In this document: in pieces, positions 52,986-61,664 of the stretch
How positions within the stretch are numbered: the first letter of the stretch is position 1
Layout of the letters: every line of letters begins with the position of its first letter
DNA from: Halorubellus sp. JP-L1
GTDB taxonomy: Archaea; Halobacteriota; Halobacteria; Halobacteriales; Natrialbaceae
DNA length: 64,000 nucleotides
Reading direction: 5' to 3'
Assembly (NCBI RefSeq): GCF_011440375.1
Contig: NZ_JAAOIR010000001.1
Location: 1,426,001-1,490,000 of the forward strand
The notes under the pieces: generated by a model
What the model was told of the DNA's origin: nothing
The model's database searches: none
What the model saw: the letters and a program-made list of their open reading frames with translations, nothing else
Translations under genes and position numbers: made by a program

Positions 52986-54680
52986 ATGAGCCCTGACAGG
53001 GCCGTGTTGCAGCGCGCCCTCGACCGCGGCGAGCGCGAGGGTGGGAGCGTCGAGTTCAAGGAGCGACTCCGGAAGGACCTCCACCTCTCTGACGGCCGCC
53101 GGGAGTCCCTCGCGGCGCAGCTCCGGCATCGCGTCCTCTCGGGCGACGGCGAAGCGACGTACGTCGTCGGCGTCACCGACGACGGCGGACTCGCGGGCGT
53201 CCCGCCCGCGGAGTTCTCGGAGTCCATGGACGTCCTGAGTCTGCTCGCCGAGGAGGCGGGCGCGCACATCGACGAGGTGCAGACGTGGAGCGTCGACGAT
53301 GCTGGTGCACGCGCCGGTACGGACGTCGACGTTGCGGGCGCACAAGCGGGCAGCGGATCGGCGACGGACGACGACGACAGCGCCGACGGCATCGTCGGCG
53401 TCGCGACGATCCAGGAGGGCGCGGTCCTCGAGACGGACGACGAGCACATCGTCGTCGGGACCGCGGGCCACGTCGACCACGGGAAGTCGACGCTCGTCGG
53501 GTCCCTCGTCACGGGCGAGGCGGACGACGGCGAGGGCGCCACGCGCTCGTACCTCGACGTGAAGCCCCACGAGGTCGAGCGCGGTCTCTCCGCTGACCTC
53601 TCCTACGCCGTCTACGGGTTCGACGGCGACGACGAGCCCGTTCGGATGCAGAACCCGCACCGGAAGACCGACCGGGCGCGCGTCGTCGACGAGTCCGAGA
53701 AGCTCGTGTCGTTCGTCGACACCGTCGGGCACGAGCCGTGGCTGCGGACGACGATCCGCGGCCTCGTCGGCCAGAAGCTCGACTACGGCCTGCTGACGGT
53801 CGCGGCCGACGACGGGCCGACGAAGACGACCCGCGAGCACCTCGGCGTCCTGCTCGCGACCGAGCTCCCGACGATGGTCGCTATCACGAAGGCCGACCTC
53901 GTCTCCGAGGAGCGCCTCGCGGCGGTCGAGCGCGAGGTCGAGACGCTCCTGCGGGACGTCGGGAAGACGCCGCTCCGGATCGGTCGTCACGGCGTCGACG
54001 CGGCCGTCGACGAGGTCGGCGACGGCGTCGTCCCCGTGTTCGTGACGAGTTCCGTCGAGGGGCGCGGACTGGACGCGCTCGACGAGGTGTTCCGTCGCCT
54101 CCCGAAGACCGCGGGCGACGACGGCGACTTCCGGATGTACATCGACCGCACCTACTCCGTGACCGGAGTGGGCGCGGTCGCCTCCGGCACCATCATGCGC
54201 GGCGAGGTCGAGGCCGGCGACGAACTCCTGCTCGGGCCGATGCCCGACGGCTCGTTCCGCGAGGTCGAGGCTCGCAGCATCGAGATGCACTACCATCGCG
54301 TCGACGAGGCCAAGGCCGGGCGCATCGTCGGCATCGCACTCAAGGGCGTCGACGAGGCCGACATCGAGCGCGGGATGGTGCTCGTGCCCGCGGACAGCGA
54401 CCCGAAGCCGGTCCGCGAGTTCGAAGCCGAAGTAATGGTGCTGAATCACCCGACCAGGATCGGCGACGGCTACGAGCCGGTCGTCCACCTGGAGACCATC
54501 AGCGAAGCCGCGGTGTTCCACCCCGAAGGCGGCCAGTTGCTTCCCGGCGACAAGGGGAACACGCGAGTCCGGTTCAAGTTCCGTCCGTACCTCGTCGAGG
54601 CGGGCCAGCGGTTCGTGTTCCGCGAGGGCCAGAGCAAGGGCGTCGGCACCGTCACCGGCGTCCACACCGACGACGACTGA
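52986..54680 (+). CDS. GTPBP1/2-like translational GTPase
   Basis: 564 residues. G1 GTAGHVDHGKST (about 158-169), G3 FVDTVGHEP (Val replaces the usual Pro), G4 AITKADL, and beta-barrel domains like those of EF-Tu: YSVTGVGAVASGTIMRGEVEAGDELL, then a third barrel near the C-terminus ending GVGTVTGVHTD. N-terminal about 155 residues are an archaeal extension. Archaeal GTPBP1-like proteins are linked to stalled ribosomes and tRNA handling in eukaryotic relatives. Role here is inferred. Confidence 0.85.
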   Translation: MSPDRAVLQRALDRGEREGGSVEFKERLRKDLHLSDGRRESLAAQLRHRVLSGDGEATYVVGVTDDGGLAGVPPAEFSESMDVLSLLAEEAGAHIDEVQTWSVDDAGARAGTDVDVAGAQAGSGSATDDDDSADGIVGVATIQEGAVLETDDEHIVVGTAGHVDHGKSTLVGSLVTGEADDGEGATRSYLDVKPHEVERGLSADLSYAVYGFDGDDEPVRMQNPHRKTDRARVVDESEKLVSFVDTVGHEPWLRTTIRGLVGQKLDYGLLTVAADDGPTKTTREHLGVLLATELPTMVAITKADLVSEERLAAVEREVETLLRDVGKTPLRIGRHGVDAAVDEVGDGVVPVFVTSSVEGRGLDALDEVFRRLPKTAGDDGDFRMYIDRTYSVTGVGAVASGTIMRGEVEAGDELLLGPMPDGSFREVEARSIEMHYHRVDEAKAGRIVGIALKGVDEADIERGMVLVPADSDPKPVREFEAEVMVLNHPTRIGDGYEPVVHLETISEAAVFHPEGGQLLPGDKGNTRVRFKFRPYLVEAGQRFVFREGQSKGVGTVTGVHTDDD

Positions 54681-54784
54681 GTGCAGTGGCGTACGGTCGA
54701 GCGACTGCCCGACGACTCGGTGACGCGGACGACGAGAGGGGCGACCCCGGTGACGTTTTGGTCGGCCGTCGCCTACCCTCGACC

Positions 54785-55729
54785 ATGACCGACGGGGCCC
54801 GTCGCGCGCTGCTCGTCCTGACGGGCGTGCTCTCCTTCCTGTTCTACGTCGCGATCGCGGTCGTCCTCGCGAACGTCGCAACCGTGGTGCTCGCGGACCC
54901 GCCAGCACCGGGGGTGCTCGTCGCCGCGGTCGTCGCGAGCGGCCTCGCGTTCGGGTACCTGAGCTATCGCGCCGGCCCGACGCGCATCCTCGGGGCGCTC
55001 GACGCACGACCGGTGCCGCGCGCGACCGCGCCACGGCTCCACGAGCGCCTAGAGGCGATCGCCGACCGCATGGACGTCCGGGCGCCGTCGGTGTACGTCG
55101 CGGCGCTCGACGCACCGAACGCGCTCGCCGTCGGCGCACGCGGCGGCGGCGTCGTCGTCCTCGACCACCGCCTCCCGCGCATCCTTCGCCCTGAGGAACT
55201 CGACGCCATCCTCGCGCACGAACTCGCGCACCTCGAGGGGTACGACGGCCTCGTCCAGACCCTCGCCGCGAGCGTCCTCCAGACCGTCGCCGGCATCGCG
55301 TTCCTCGCCATTCTCCCCGTCGGCTTCCTGTTCGCCGGACTGTCCAGAACGGCGACCTACCTCGCCGGCCAGCAACCCGAGCCGTTCCGCGTCCACCTCC
55401 AGCGTACGCACTACCGCGTCGGCCAGCTCGTCGTCCTCGCACTCCTCGCGTTCACGCTCGCACTCCGCGCACACTCCCGCCGCCGCGAACTCGCCGCCGA
55501 CGACCGCGCCGTCGACGTCACCGGCGACCCGCTCGCGCTCGCCCGCGGCCTCCGACGCATCCAGCGCGCCAGCGACCCCTACCGCGGCCTCTGGAGTTCG
55601 CTATTCGTCCACGGCGAAGAGGACGCCCTCACGGAACTGCTCGCGACGCACCCATCGATGGACGACCGCATCGAACGCCTCCGAGCGATGGCCGACGACC
55701 GCCAGCGAATCACGGTCGACGTCGAGTAG
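54785..55729 (+). CDS. M48-family membrane metalloprotease (HtpX-like)
   Basis: 314 residues. Two N-terminal membrane helices (about 8-60), the zinc site AILAHELAHLEG (H-E-x-x-H, about 140), and two more helices (about 158-180 and 216-235). A downstream RRRELAADDRAVDVTGDP supplies the third ligand Glu and the family E-x-x-A-D pattern. It cuts misfolded membrane proteins. Third gene of the same-strand run after the kinase and GTPase. Its 3' end abuts the twin-hairpin repeat at 55732. Confidence 0.88.
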   Translation: MTDGARRALLVLTGVLSFLFYVAIAVVLANVATVVLADPPAPGVLVAAVVASGLAFGYLSYRAGPTRILGALDARPVPRATAPRLHERLEAIADRMDVRAPSVYVAALDAPNALAVGARGGGVVVLDHRLPRILRPEELDAILAHELAHLEGYDGLVQTLAASVLQTVAGIAFLAILPVGFLFAGLSRTATYLAGQQPEPFRVHLQRTHYRVGQLVVLALLAFTLALRAHSRRRELAADDRAVDVTGDPLALARGLRRIQRASDPYRGLWSSLFVHGEEDALTELLATHPSMDDRIERLRAMADDRQRITVDVE

Positions 55730-55731
55730 CG

Positions 55732-55837
55732 GTCAGTATCCACCCGAACCGGCGGCCTGGAGGCCGCCGTATGCTACACGAGTCAGTACCGACCGGAAAC
55801 GGCGGCCTGGAGGCCGCCGTATGCTATAGCAGTCAGT
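55732..55837. repeat. twin 50-bp hairpin repeat, site 1
   Basis: Two 50-base units (55732-55781 and 55782-55831) plus the first six bases of a third (GTCAGT). Each unit holds a perfect palindrome: 9-base arms CGGCGGCCT and AGGCCGCCG around GG, at 55750-55769 and 55800-55819. Units share GTCAGT at the start and GTATGCTA after the hairpin. The region lies between convergent genes; the last GTCAGT includes the HAD gene stop codon. Related units occur at 59331-59413 and 60451-60563. Confidence 0.88.
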
Positions 55838-56519
55838 TCCGCCACGGCGGTGTCGCGAGTTCGTCCAGTCGTTCGACGGTGAAGTGCGGTTCCGGGTCGG
55901 GTTCGGTGGTGCCGTCGTGGAGCCACGCGGAGCGGACGCCCGCGGCGTGCGCGCCGGGAACGTCGGTCTGGAGGGAGTTCCCGACGTGGACCGCGCGGTC
56001 CGCAGTCGTCCCGAGATCGTCGAGTGCGGCGTAGTACGCGTCTGGCTCGGGCTTCGCGGGTGCGTCGTAGCCCGCAAAGACGACGGTCTGGAACGTGTCC
56101 GAGAACTCGAGCGCGGAGAGCTTCCGGCGTTGCATCTCCGGCGCGCCGTTCGTCACCACGCCAAGCGCGTGGTCCTCGGCGAGTGCCTCCACGGCCGCCT
56201 GCGCGCCCGGCAGCGGGTCGACGTTCGTGTGGTCGCGCGCCTCCGCGAAGTGGTCCGCCATCTCGTACGCGAGGTCCCGAGAGCGCCCGTACTCGTCGGC
56301 GAGGTTCGCGAAACATATCTCGCGGAGCTCGCGCATCCCGTCGTGCTCGTCGTCGTCGTTCACCACGCGCTCGTAGGCGTCGTAGTACTCCTGCACGTCG
56401 AAGAACGGCTCGACGCCGACCGCCTCGAAGCTCGCCCGGAGGAGGTCCGCGCTCGTCCGCCGGTACTCACAGAGCGTGTCGTCGAGGTCGAAGAGGACGG
56501 CGTCGACGGCGTCGGTCAT
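55833..56519 (-). CDS. HAD-superfamily hydrolase
   Basis: 228 residues. HAD motif I DAVLFDLDDTLCEYRR (nucleophile Asp and acid Asp), motif II LGVVTNGAP, motif III Lys within YDAPAKPEPDAY, and motif IV HVGNSLQTDVPGAHAAG. A helical cap lies between motifs I and II (about 20-100). Class I small-molecule phosphatase or dehalogenase-like; the substrate is unknown. The stop codon lies inside the third partial repeat GTCAGT. Divergent from the TrpD-like gene, 108 bases away. Confidence 0.87.
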   Translation of the reverse strand: MTDAVDAVLFDLDDTLCEYRRTSADLLRASFEAVGVEPFFDVQEYYDAYERVVNDDDEHDGMRELREICFANLADEYGRSRDLAYEMADHFAEARDHTNVDPLPGAQAAVEALAEDHALGVVTNGAPEMQRRKLSALEFSDTFQTVVFAGYDAPAKPEPDAYYAALDDLGTTADRAVHVGNSLQTDVPGAHAAGVRSAWLHDGTTEPDPEPHFTVERLDELATPPWRN

Positions 56520-56627
56520 ACGATACGGTACGTACTCGATCCCTCTTGGGATTCCCGGTTTCTCGACCGTGTCCGAGCACTCAGGACTTCCGAGACGCTT
56601 TTGCGCGGACCGTCCCAACCCCCGTGC

Positions 56628-57698
56628 ATGGCAACAGGCGAGCAGCGGTTCGGCGAGTGGCCGTTGAAGCGACTGATGACGGAAGTCGTCGGGTCCGGAC
56701 ACAAGTCCGCGGAGGACATGACCCGCGACCAGGCGCGAGAGGCGTTCCAGCGCATCCTCGCGGACCAACCCGACCCGACGACGCTCGGCGCGTTCTGGCT
56801 CGCGAACCGCTGGAAGCGCAACAATCCCGAAGAACTCGGCGCGTACGTCGACGTGATGCGCGAGGAGACCGTCGAGACCGCCGAACCCGACTGCGACCCC
56901 GTGGACTGCGGTGCGAACTACGACGGCAAGGGCCGGTCGATGATCTTCGGCGTCGCCGCCGGCGTCGTCGCCGCCGCCGCGGGCACGCCCGTCGTCGCCC
57001 ACAGTGGCGATAGGGTGCCGACGCAGAAGCAGGACGCGTACAAGCACGTCCTCGACGAACTCGACGTCCGCACCGAACTCGAGCCCGAGGAGTCCGCGGA
57101 GATGGTCGACTCGACCGGGTTCGGGTTCTACTACCAGCCAGCGTTCGCACCCGGCATCGACGACCTCTTCGAGCGCCGCGACAACATGGGCGTCCGGACG
57201 TTCGTGAACACCGTCGAGACGCTCGCGAACCCCGCGAACGCGGACGTCCACCTCGGGTCGTTCTACCACCTCGCGTTCGCGAAGAAGGTCTGCGAGACGT
57301 TCCAGGCGAGCGAGCAGAGCGACGTCTCGAAGGTCGTGATGTTCCAGGGGATGGAGGGCTACGACGACGTCCGCCCCGGCTACACGAAGGTCGCCGAGTG
57401 GCGTCGCGAGGGCGACGACCTCTCGGACTACGAGATCGAGACCGCCGAGTACGGGATGGACGTCGAGGAGGAGGACCTCCAGGTCGAGGACGTCGCCGAG
57501 GAATCCGCCGCGATCACCGAGGCGGTGCTCGCCGGCGAGCGCGACGACGCGTTCGCGGACGCCGTCGCGCTCAACGCCGCACTCCGGATGTACGCTCGCG
57601 ACGACGTCGACAGCATCCAGAATGGTATCGACGAGGCACGCGCGGCGGTCGACGACGGCAGCGCGCAGGCGGTCCTCGAGGACCTGCGGGACTTCTGA
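56628..57698 (+). CDS. TrpD-like (anthranilate phosphoribosyltransferase family) protein
   Basis: 356 residues. The family fold is clear: an N-terminal helical domain (FGEWPLKRLMTEVVGSGH, MTRDQAREAFQRILADQPDP) then a glycosyltransferase 3-like domain. The PRPP-binding loop GTGGDG of true TrpD is replaced by DCGANYDGKGRS, although AAGVVAAAAGTPVVAHSGDR follows as in TrpD. This fits the TrpD2/YbiB branch, which binds nucleic acids rather than making tryptophan. No trp gene is adjacent, so I call it TrpD-like and leave the reaction open. Confidence 0.8.
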   Translation: MATGEQRFGEWPLKRLMTEVVGSGHKSAEDMTRDQAREAFQRILADQPDPTTLGAFWLANRWKRNNPEELGAYVDVMREETVETAEPDCDPVDCGANYDGKGRSMIFGVAAGVVAAAAGTPVVAHSGDRVPTQKQDAYKHVLDELDVRTELEPEESAEMVDSTGFGFYYQPAFAPGIDDLFERRDNMGVRTFVNTVETLANPANADVHLGSFYHLAFAKKVCETFQASEQSDVSKVVMFQGMEGYDDVRPGYTKVAEWRREGDDLSDYEIETAEYGMDVEEEDLQVEDVAEESAAITEAVLAGERDDAFADAVALNAALRMYARDDVDSIQNGIDEARAAVDDGSAQAVLEDLRDF

Positions 57699-57829
57699 AC
57701 GTCCCGGTCCAGCACTCCCGAAGACCAGAACAAAACGATTCACAGCCTCCACCAGTCCTCACGACGTGAATCGGTAGATACAGCATCCACGTGTAACAGA
57801 TGGGGCAGGTGGAAGGATAGATTGACGGG

Positions 57830-58444
57830 TTAGTTCGGTTTCCGGGCGAACAGTATCTCTGCTGCGTGTCGGTGGGGTTCACCCCCCGAGTTGTCGTCGA
57901 AGATTATCTCCTCAGATTCGATGACCTCCCAGTCACGATAGTATTCCATCAACTCGCCTCGGGCGTAGAAATACTCGCGTTCCGTCCAGTCCGGTGCCGT
58001 CGGAACGTCGGGATGGTCCACGAAAGCGAACATTGCGTGAATCCCGTCGGCAGTCGTTTTCTGTTTAAAGTGATCGAACTGTCGATCCCGGTTCTCAGGT
58101 CGAATATATTGAATCGCACCGGCCGAATAAACTACATCAACCGCCTCGGGGAAGGTGGCGTCGTTTGCATCAGCTTCGATCGTCTGGAGGGGGACCTCTC
58201 GCTCGTTGGCAAGACGCTCGGCCTTCGCCAGGCCGTTGGGAGAAACCTCCAACGCATACACGTTCCATCCTTGTTCAGCAAAAAACACCGCGTCCCGTCC
58301 CTCACCGGCTCCAACGTCAATCGCCGTGATGCCAGAATTAGCCTGTGAAGCAATCTCCGTCGTCTTCTCGGCCATCCCGTTTGGCTCTGTACCCCAGTAA
58401 TACTCATCTAGCCCGTATACTCGTTCTCGGTCGGCGAACTTCAT
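57830..58444 (-). CDS. TehB-like SAM-dependent methyltransferase, low G+C
   Basis: 204 residues. Motif I TAIDVGAGEGRDAVFFAEQG, then NVYALEVSPNG (acidic residue of strand 2) and VDVVYSAGAIQYI resemble TehB-type tellurite/small-molecule methyltransferases. No membrane segment. The gene's G+C content, codon third positions and residue use (more Ile, Lys, Asn and Tyr than neighbours) stand out in an otherwise very G+C-rich window, suggesting recent transfer. Function beyond methyl transfer is unknown. Confidence 0.8.
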   Translation of the reverse strand: MKFADRERVYGLDEYYWGTEPNGMAEKTTEIASQANSGITAIDVGAGEGRDAVFFAEQGWNVYALEVSPNGLAKAERLANEREVPLQTIEADANDATFPEAVDVVYSAGAIQYIRPENRDRQFDHFKQKTTADGIHAMFAFVDHPDVPTAPDWTEREYFYARGELMEYYRDWEVIESEEIIFDDNSGGEPHRHAAEILFARKPN

Positions 58445-58550
58445 GGCTCAACCGTTCCATCAGGCATCTTAACGGCTCTGATACATTCGCACTCTCGTTC
58501 TAACGGCTAAGTCACCGAATTACCGGTGGAAACAACGCTTGGGGGTGGTT

Positions 58551-59225
58551 CTAGGGACCCCGTTTCCGTTCAAGTACCGAGAGTAGCGCGGGGACCTCGC
58601 CGCCGCGGGAGACGAACGTCTCGTCCCGGAACTCGACGACGCGCCAGTCGCCGTCCGAACCGTCACCGTCGGTTCCGTCGGCGTCGAATGCGTCACGGAC
58701 GTCGCGCCGCGAGATCAGGTCCGGCGGCCAGTCCTCTGGCGCACCGGGAGCGAACGAGAGGACGAACGCGCGCCCGCCGGGTTCGAGGACGCGAGCGAGC
58801 GCGTCGGCGTAGGCGCTCCGGCCGTCGTCGTGATCGCTGTCCGGGCCGCCGAGCGCGTGGAAGACGCCGACGTCCAGAACCGTCGCGGCCTCGTTCGCGT
58901 CGACGACGCCCCCGGTCGTCCCGAACTCGAGCGCGTCGCCGACCGCGAACTCCACGCGGTCGTCGAGGCCGCGCTCGGTGGCGCGGGCGAGGGCGCGCTC
59001 GACGGCCGTCGGCGCGACGTCGACCCCGAGGACGTCGTACCCCTCGCTCGCGAGGAAGCACGACTCCGTGCCGAGTCCACAGCCGACGTCGAGGACCGGA
59101 TTCGCGATCGCGTCGCTCGCCACGAGCGCCTTGACGACCGGCTGCGGATCGCCAGTGTCCCAGCCGACCTCGTCGTTGCTCGCGTACGCGCCCTCCCAGC
59201 CGGTGCCGGAGTCCTCGTCGGACAT
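58551..59225 (-). CDS. class I SAM-dependent methyltransferase
   Basis: 224 residues from ATG 59225; an in-frame ATG seven codons upstream is the alternative. Motif I NPVLDVGCGLGTESCFLAS, then LGVDVAPTAVERALARA, FAVGDALEFG and VLDVGVFHALGG (motif IV region). High G+C like its surroundings, in contrast to the low-G+C methyltransferase next to it. Thiopurine-methyltransferase-like, by overall pattern. Substrate unknown. Confidence 0.83.
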   Translation of the reverse strand: MSDEDSGTGWEGAYASNDEVGWDTGDPQPVVKALVASDAIANPVLDVGCGLGTESCFLASEGYDVLGVDVAPTAVERALARATERGLDDRVEFAVGDALEFGTTGGVVDANEAATVLDVGVFHALGGPDSDHDDGRSAYADALARVLEPGGRAFVLSFAPGAPEDWPPDLISRRDVRDAFDADGTDGDGSDGDWRVVEFRDETFVSRGGEVPALLSVLERKRGP

Positions 59226-59330
59226 GGAAACGAGAGCACTCGGCACGGGGAAATAGAGCCACCGGTCGACGACGAACGCACGCGATCCAGACAGTCGACG
59301 ACCACGACGCTCCTCTCCCCAGACGGCGAC

Positions 59331-59413
59331 AGAAACGGCGACCTCACGGTCGCCGTACGCTTGTCAGTCAGTATTGGAAACGCCGACCTCACGGTCGCCG
59401 TACGCTTGTCAGT
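59331..59413. repeat. twin hairpin repeat, site 2 (45-bp period)
   Basis: Two units, 45 bases apart. The first has a perfect palindrome, ACGGCGACC and GGTCGCCGT around TCAC, at 59335-59356. The second (59380-59401) has one mismatched pair. Each is followed by TACGCTTGTCAGTC. The second GTCAGTC contains the stop codon of the M14-like gene (59409-59411), as at site 1. The region lies downstream of that gene and upstream of the methyltransferase start. Confidence 0.85.
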
Positions 59414-60377
59414 CGGTGATCGCCACACTCGCAAGTCGGTCCCCGGCCTTCACCGTGGCTTCGCGCGTGATGGCGTACAGCAATCCGTCGCGGTCGAACG
59501 TCGGGCGCTGCAGGACCTCGTACGTCGTCGGATCGTAGACGGTGCCGACGTCGTCGCCTGGGGCGACGCGCTCGCCGAGTTCGAGCGCGGGGTTCGGGCG
59601 GAAGAGGCCGCTGTCGGTGGCGTCCACTCTGCCGAGGTGGTTGCGGGCGACGACGGGGTCGGTCGTGATCGGCTGGCCGTCGAGGACGCCGACGTGCCGG
59701 CAGACGTTCAGGACGCCTCGAACCCCGGCCTCGACCGCCGGCTCGACTATCTGGCGGGAGTGCGCGAGTTCGGGCGTGATGGCGGGGATGCCCTCGCGAG
59801 CGGCGGCGACTCGTAACTTGCCGTCGAAGTCGCGGCGATGCCACTCGTCGGGCGCGTCGTCGCCGCGGCGCTCGCCGAGGAGGAGGTCGGTCCCGAACGC
59901 CTCCGCGAGCGCTCGCGCTTCCCGATCCTCGTGCGGGTAGACGACGTGCGAGAGCAAGTCCGGGCTCCCCGTGTGGAGGTCGACGACCGCGTCCGCGTCT
60001 GCGACGAACTCCCAGAGGCGCGCCGCCATGCGCTCGTGTAGTGACCCCTCGGCGTCACCCGGCCATACCCGATTCATGTTCGAGTTCACCGCGTCCAGCG
60101 ACGCCGGCGCAGTGTACCCGACGCGGTCGAACGTCACCGGGTTCGCGACCGGGACCGCGATCACGCGCCCCGACAGCTCCGAGAGCGGGAGTTCGTCGTG
60201 AACGCGCCGCAGCACCTCCGTCCCGTTCACCTCGCGGCCGTGCTGAGCGGCCTGCACGTACACCGTCGGCCCCGCCTCCGGGCCCTCGTACACGTGCACC
60301 GTCGTCGCGACGCGGACGCCCGACGGGAGCCGAGCGAGCGCGACGTCCTCGCGACGGTGACGAGCGGAACGCGTCAT
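59409..60377 (-). CDS. succinylglutamate desuccinylase/aspartoacylase-like (M14) protein
   Basis: 322 residues. Zinc motifs are VQAAQHGREVNG (H-x-x-E) and VVDLHTG (third ligand), with the substrate motif NSNMNRVWPGD (N-x-x-R). ITPELAHS carries the probable catalytic Glu. It is longer than the protein at 12513-13334 and has a C-terminal beta domain (about 235-320) as in succinylglutamate desuccinylases. The substrate is unknown. The stop codon lies within the second copy of the hairpin repeat. Confidence 0.84.
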   Translation of the reverse strand: MTRSARHRREDVALARLPSGVRVATTVHVYEGPEAGPTVYVQAAQHGREVNGTEVLRRVHDELPLSELSGRVIAVPVANPVTFDRVGYTAPASLDAVNSNMNRVWPGDAEGSLHERMAARLWEFVADADAVVDLHTGSPDLLSHVVYPHEDREARALAEAFGTDLLLGERRGDDAPDEWHRRDFDGKLRVAAAREGIPAITPELAHSRQIVEPAVEAGVRGVLNVCRHVGVLDGQPITTDPVVARNHLGRVDATDSGLFRPNPALELGERVAPGDDVGTVYDPTTYEVLQRPTFDRDGLLYAITREATVKAGDRLASVAITD

Positions 60378-60450
60378 CGATTACGCGAACGTTCGACGGG
60401 CGCAGTCTTGAATCTCACCCCGACGAAGGACAGGTCGGAAACGGCACCGC

Positions 60451-60563
60451 CGACCGGAACCGCCGACCCGGAGGCCGCCGGATGCTGGTGAGCCAGATGG
60501 AACCACGCCCTCCCGACCGGAACCACCGGCCAAGAGGCCGCCGGATGCTGGTGAGCCAGATGG
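60451..60563. repeat. twin hairpin repeat, site 3 (63-bp period)
   Basis: Two 50-base units (60451-60500 and 60514-60563) match site 1: CGACCGGAAC, then a GC-rich imperfect hairpin, then GGCCGCCGGATGCTGGTGAG and CCAGATGG. Unlike sites 1 and 2 it lies between divergent genes. It ends 8 bases before the likely TATA box of the cyclophilin gene (ttatccc, 60571-60577). Confidence 0.85.
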
Positions 60564-60599
60564 GGCAACGTTATCCCGAAGGGACACCTCCCTTCTGGT

Positions 60600-61178
60600 A
60601 TGACGATAGCTGCAACCATCCACACGACACACGGCGACGTCGACGTCGAACTCTACGAGAAGAAGGTCCCGCGAACGGTCTCGAACTTCGTCGGCCTCGC
60701 GCTCCAGGATCCGGCCGCTGACTTCGAGCCGTCGCCGCTTTCGACGACGTGGGAGGACCCCGACACGAGCGAGATCCGCGGCGACTCGCTGTACGCCGGC
60801 GCGGACTTCCACCGCATCATCCCCGACTTCATGATCCAGGGCGGCGACCCCGAGGGCACCGGTCGCGGCGGCCCCGGCTACCAGTTCGACGACGAGTTCG
60901 ACGACGAGCTCTCCCACGACGGCCCGGGCGTCCTCTCGATGGCGAACGCCGGCCCCGACACGAACGGCAGCCAGTTCTTCATCACCCTGGACGCCCAGCC
61001 CCACCTCGACGGCAAGCACGCCGTCTTCGGGAAAGTCACCGACGGGATGGACGTCGTCGAGGAACTCGGGTCGCTCCCGACGGACGGCCGCGACAAGCCC
61101 CAGGAAGAGGCCGGCATCGAGTCCGTCACGATCCACGACGACGTCGACCACCTCGACCTGACGACCGCCGACGCCTGA
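60600..61178 (+). CDS. cyclophilin-type peptidyl-prolyl isomerase
   Basis: 192 residues. It speeds Pro isomerisation in folding proteins. The cyclophilin core is clear: TTHGDVDVELYEKKVPRTV, DFHRIIPDFMIQGGDPEG with the catalytic Arg, and GVLSMANAGPDTNGSQFFI. It is single-domain with no signal peptide, so cytoplasmic. The start is supported by a TATA-like element about 25 bases upstream. The twin-hairpin repeat sits directly upstream of this promoter. Confidence 0.95.
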   Translation: MTIAATIHTTHGDVDVELYEKKVPRTVSNFVGLALQDPAADFEPSPLSTTWEDPDTSEIRGDSLYAGADFHRIIPDFMIQGGDPEGTGRGGPGYQFDDEFDDELSHDGPGVLSMANAGPDTNGSQFFITLDAQPHLDGKHAVFGKVTDGMDVVEELGSLPTDGRDKPQEEAGIESVTIHDDVDHLDLTTADA

Positions 61179-61320
61179 CGGCGGACCCGCAGCCGACCAC
61201 GCATTCGGTTTCTCGTAACCCCAGCGGTGTGCGGACTTCCCGCTGGCGACGTTCTCGATCGCCGGAAGCGACGCGACTGCTCTCCCTGCGTAGCGGATGG
61301 GGACGCGGTCAGGGGTGGCG

Positions 61321-61542
61321 TCAGGTCGTGCTCTCCCTGCTGAGGCCGTCGCTCGGGTCGTTCCCGTAGTACAGCGCGACCGTACCGATGGCCGAGAGCA
61401 CGAGGACGAGGAACGTCCAGTACTGCGAGTACGGCCAGACGTCGGCGACGTAGACGTCCACCAGGAGGAGCGGCCCGAGGCTGAGGACGCCCGCGAGGGA
61501 GAACCAGCCGAGCCACCCGAAGTCGTGTCGTGCCATGTCCAT
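61321..61542 (-). CDS. small membrane protein, two TM helices
   Basis: 73 residues (an in-frame Met at position 3 is an alternative start). Two hydrophobic helices (LGWFSLAGVLSLGPLLLVDV and YWTFLVLVLSAIGTVALYYG) separated by a Tyr/Trp-rich turn. No motif recognised. Conserved-looking composition but function unknown. On the opposite strand to the cyclophilin and ferredoxin genes. Confidence 0.62.
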   Translation of the reverse strand: MDMARHDFGWLGWFSLAGVLSLGPLLLVDVYVADVWPYSQYWTFLVLVLSAIGTVALYYGNDPSDGLSRESTT

Positions 61543-61664
61543 CCGAGAGTCGGCGATTGCGGCGAAAAGCCACGTTGCTTGCGACTGCGTGCCACGGCTC
61601 AGGGGTCGGTTCGGGGCAGTGGGATACCGACAACCGAAAGGTGGCCGAGTCCCGAGTGAGGCAC

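Noticed and set aside
55732-55837. Twin repeats read as the start of a CRISPR array
   Set aside because: Only two units, adjacent without spacers, with a strong internal palindrome, and no cas gene in the window.
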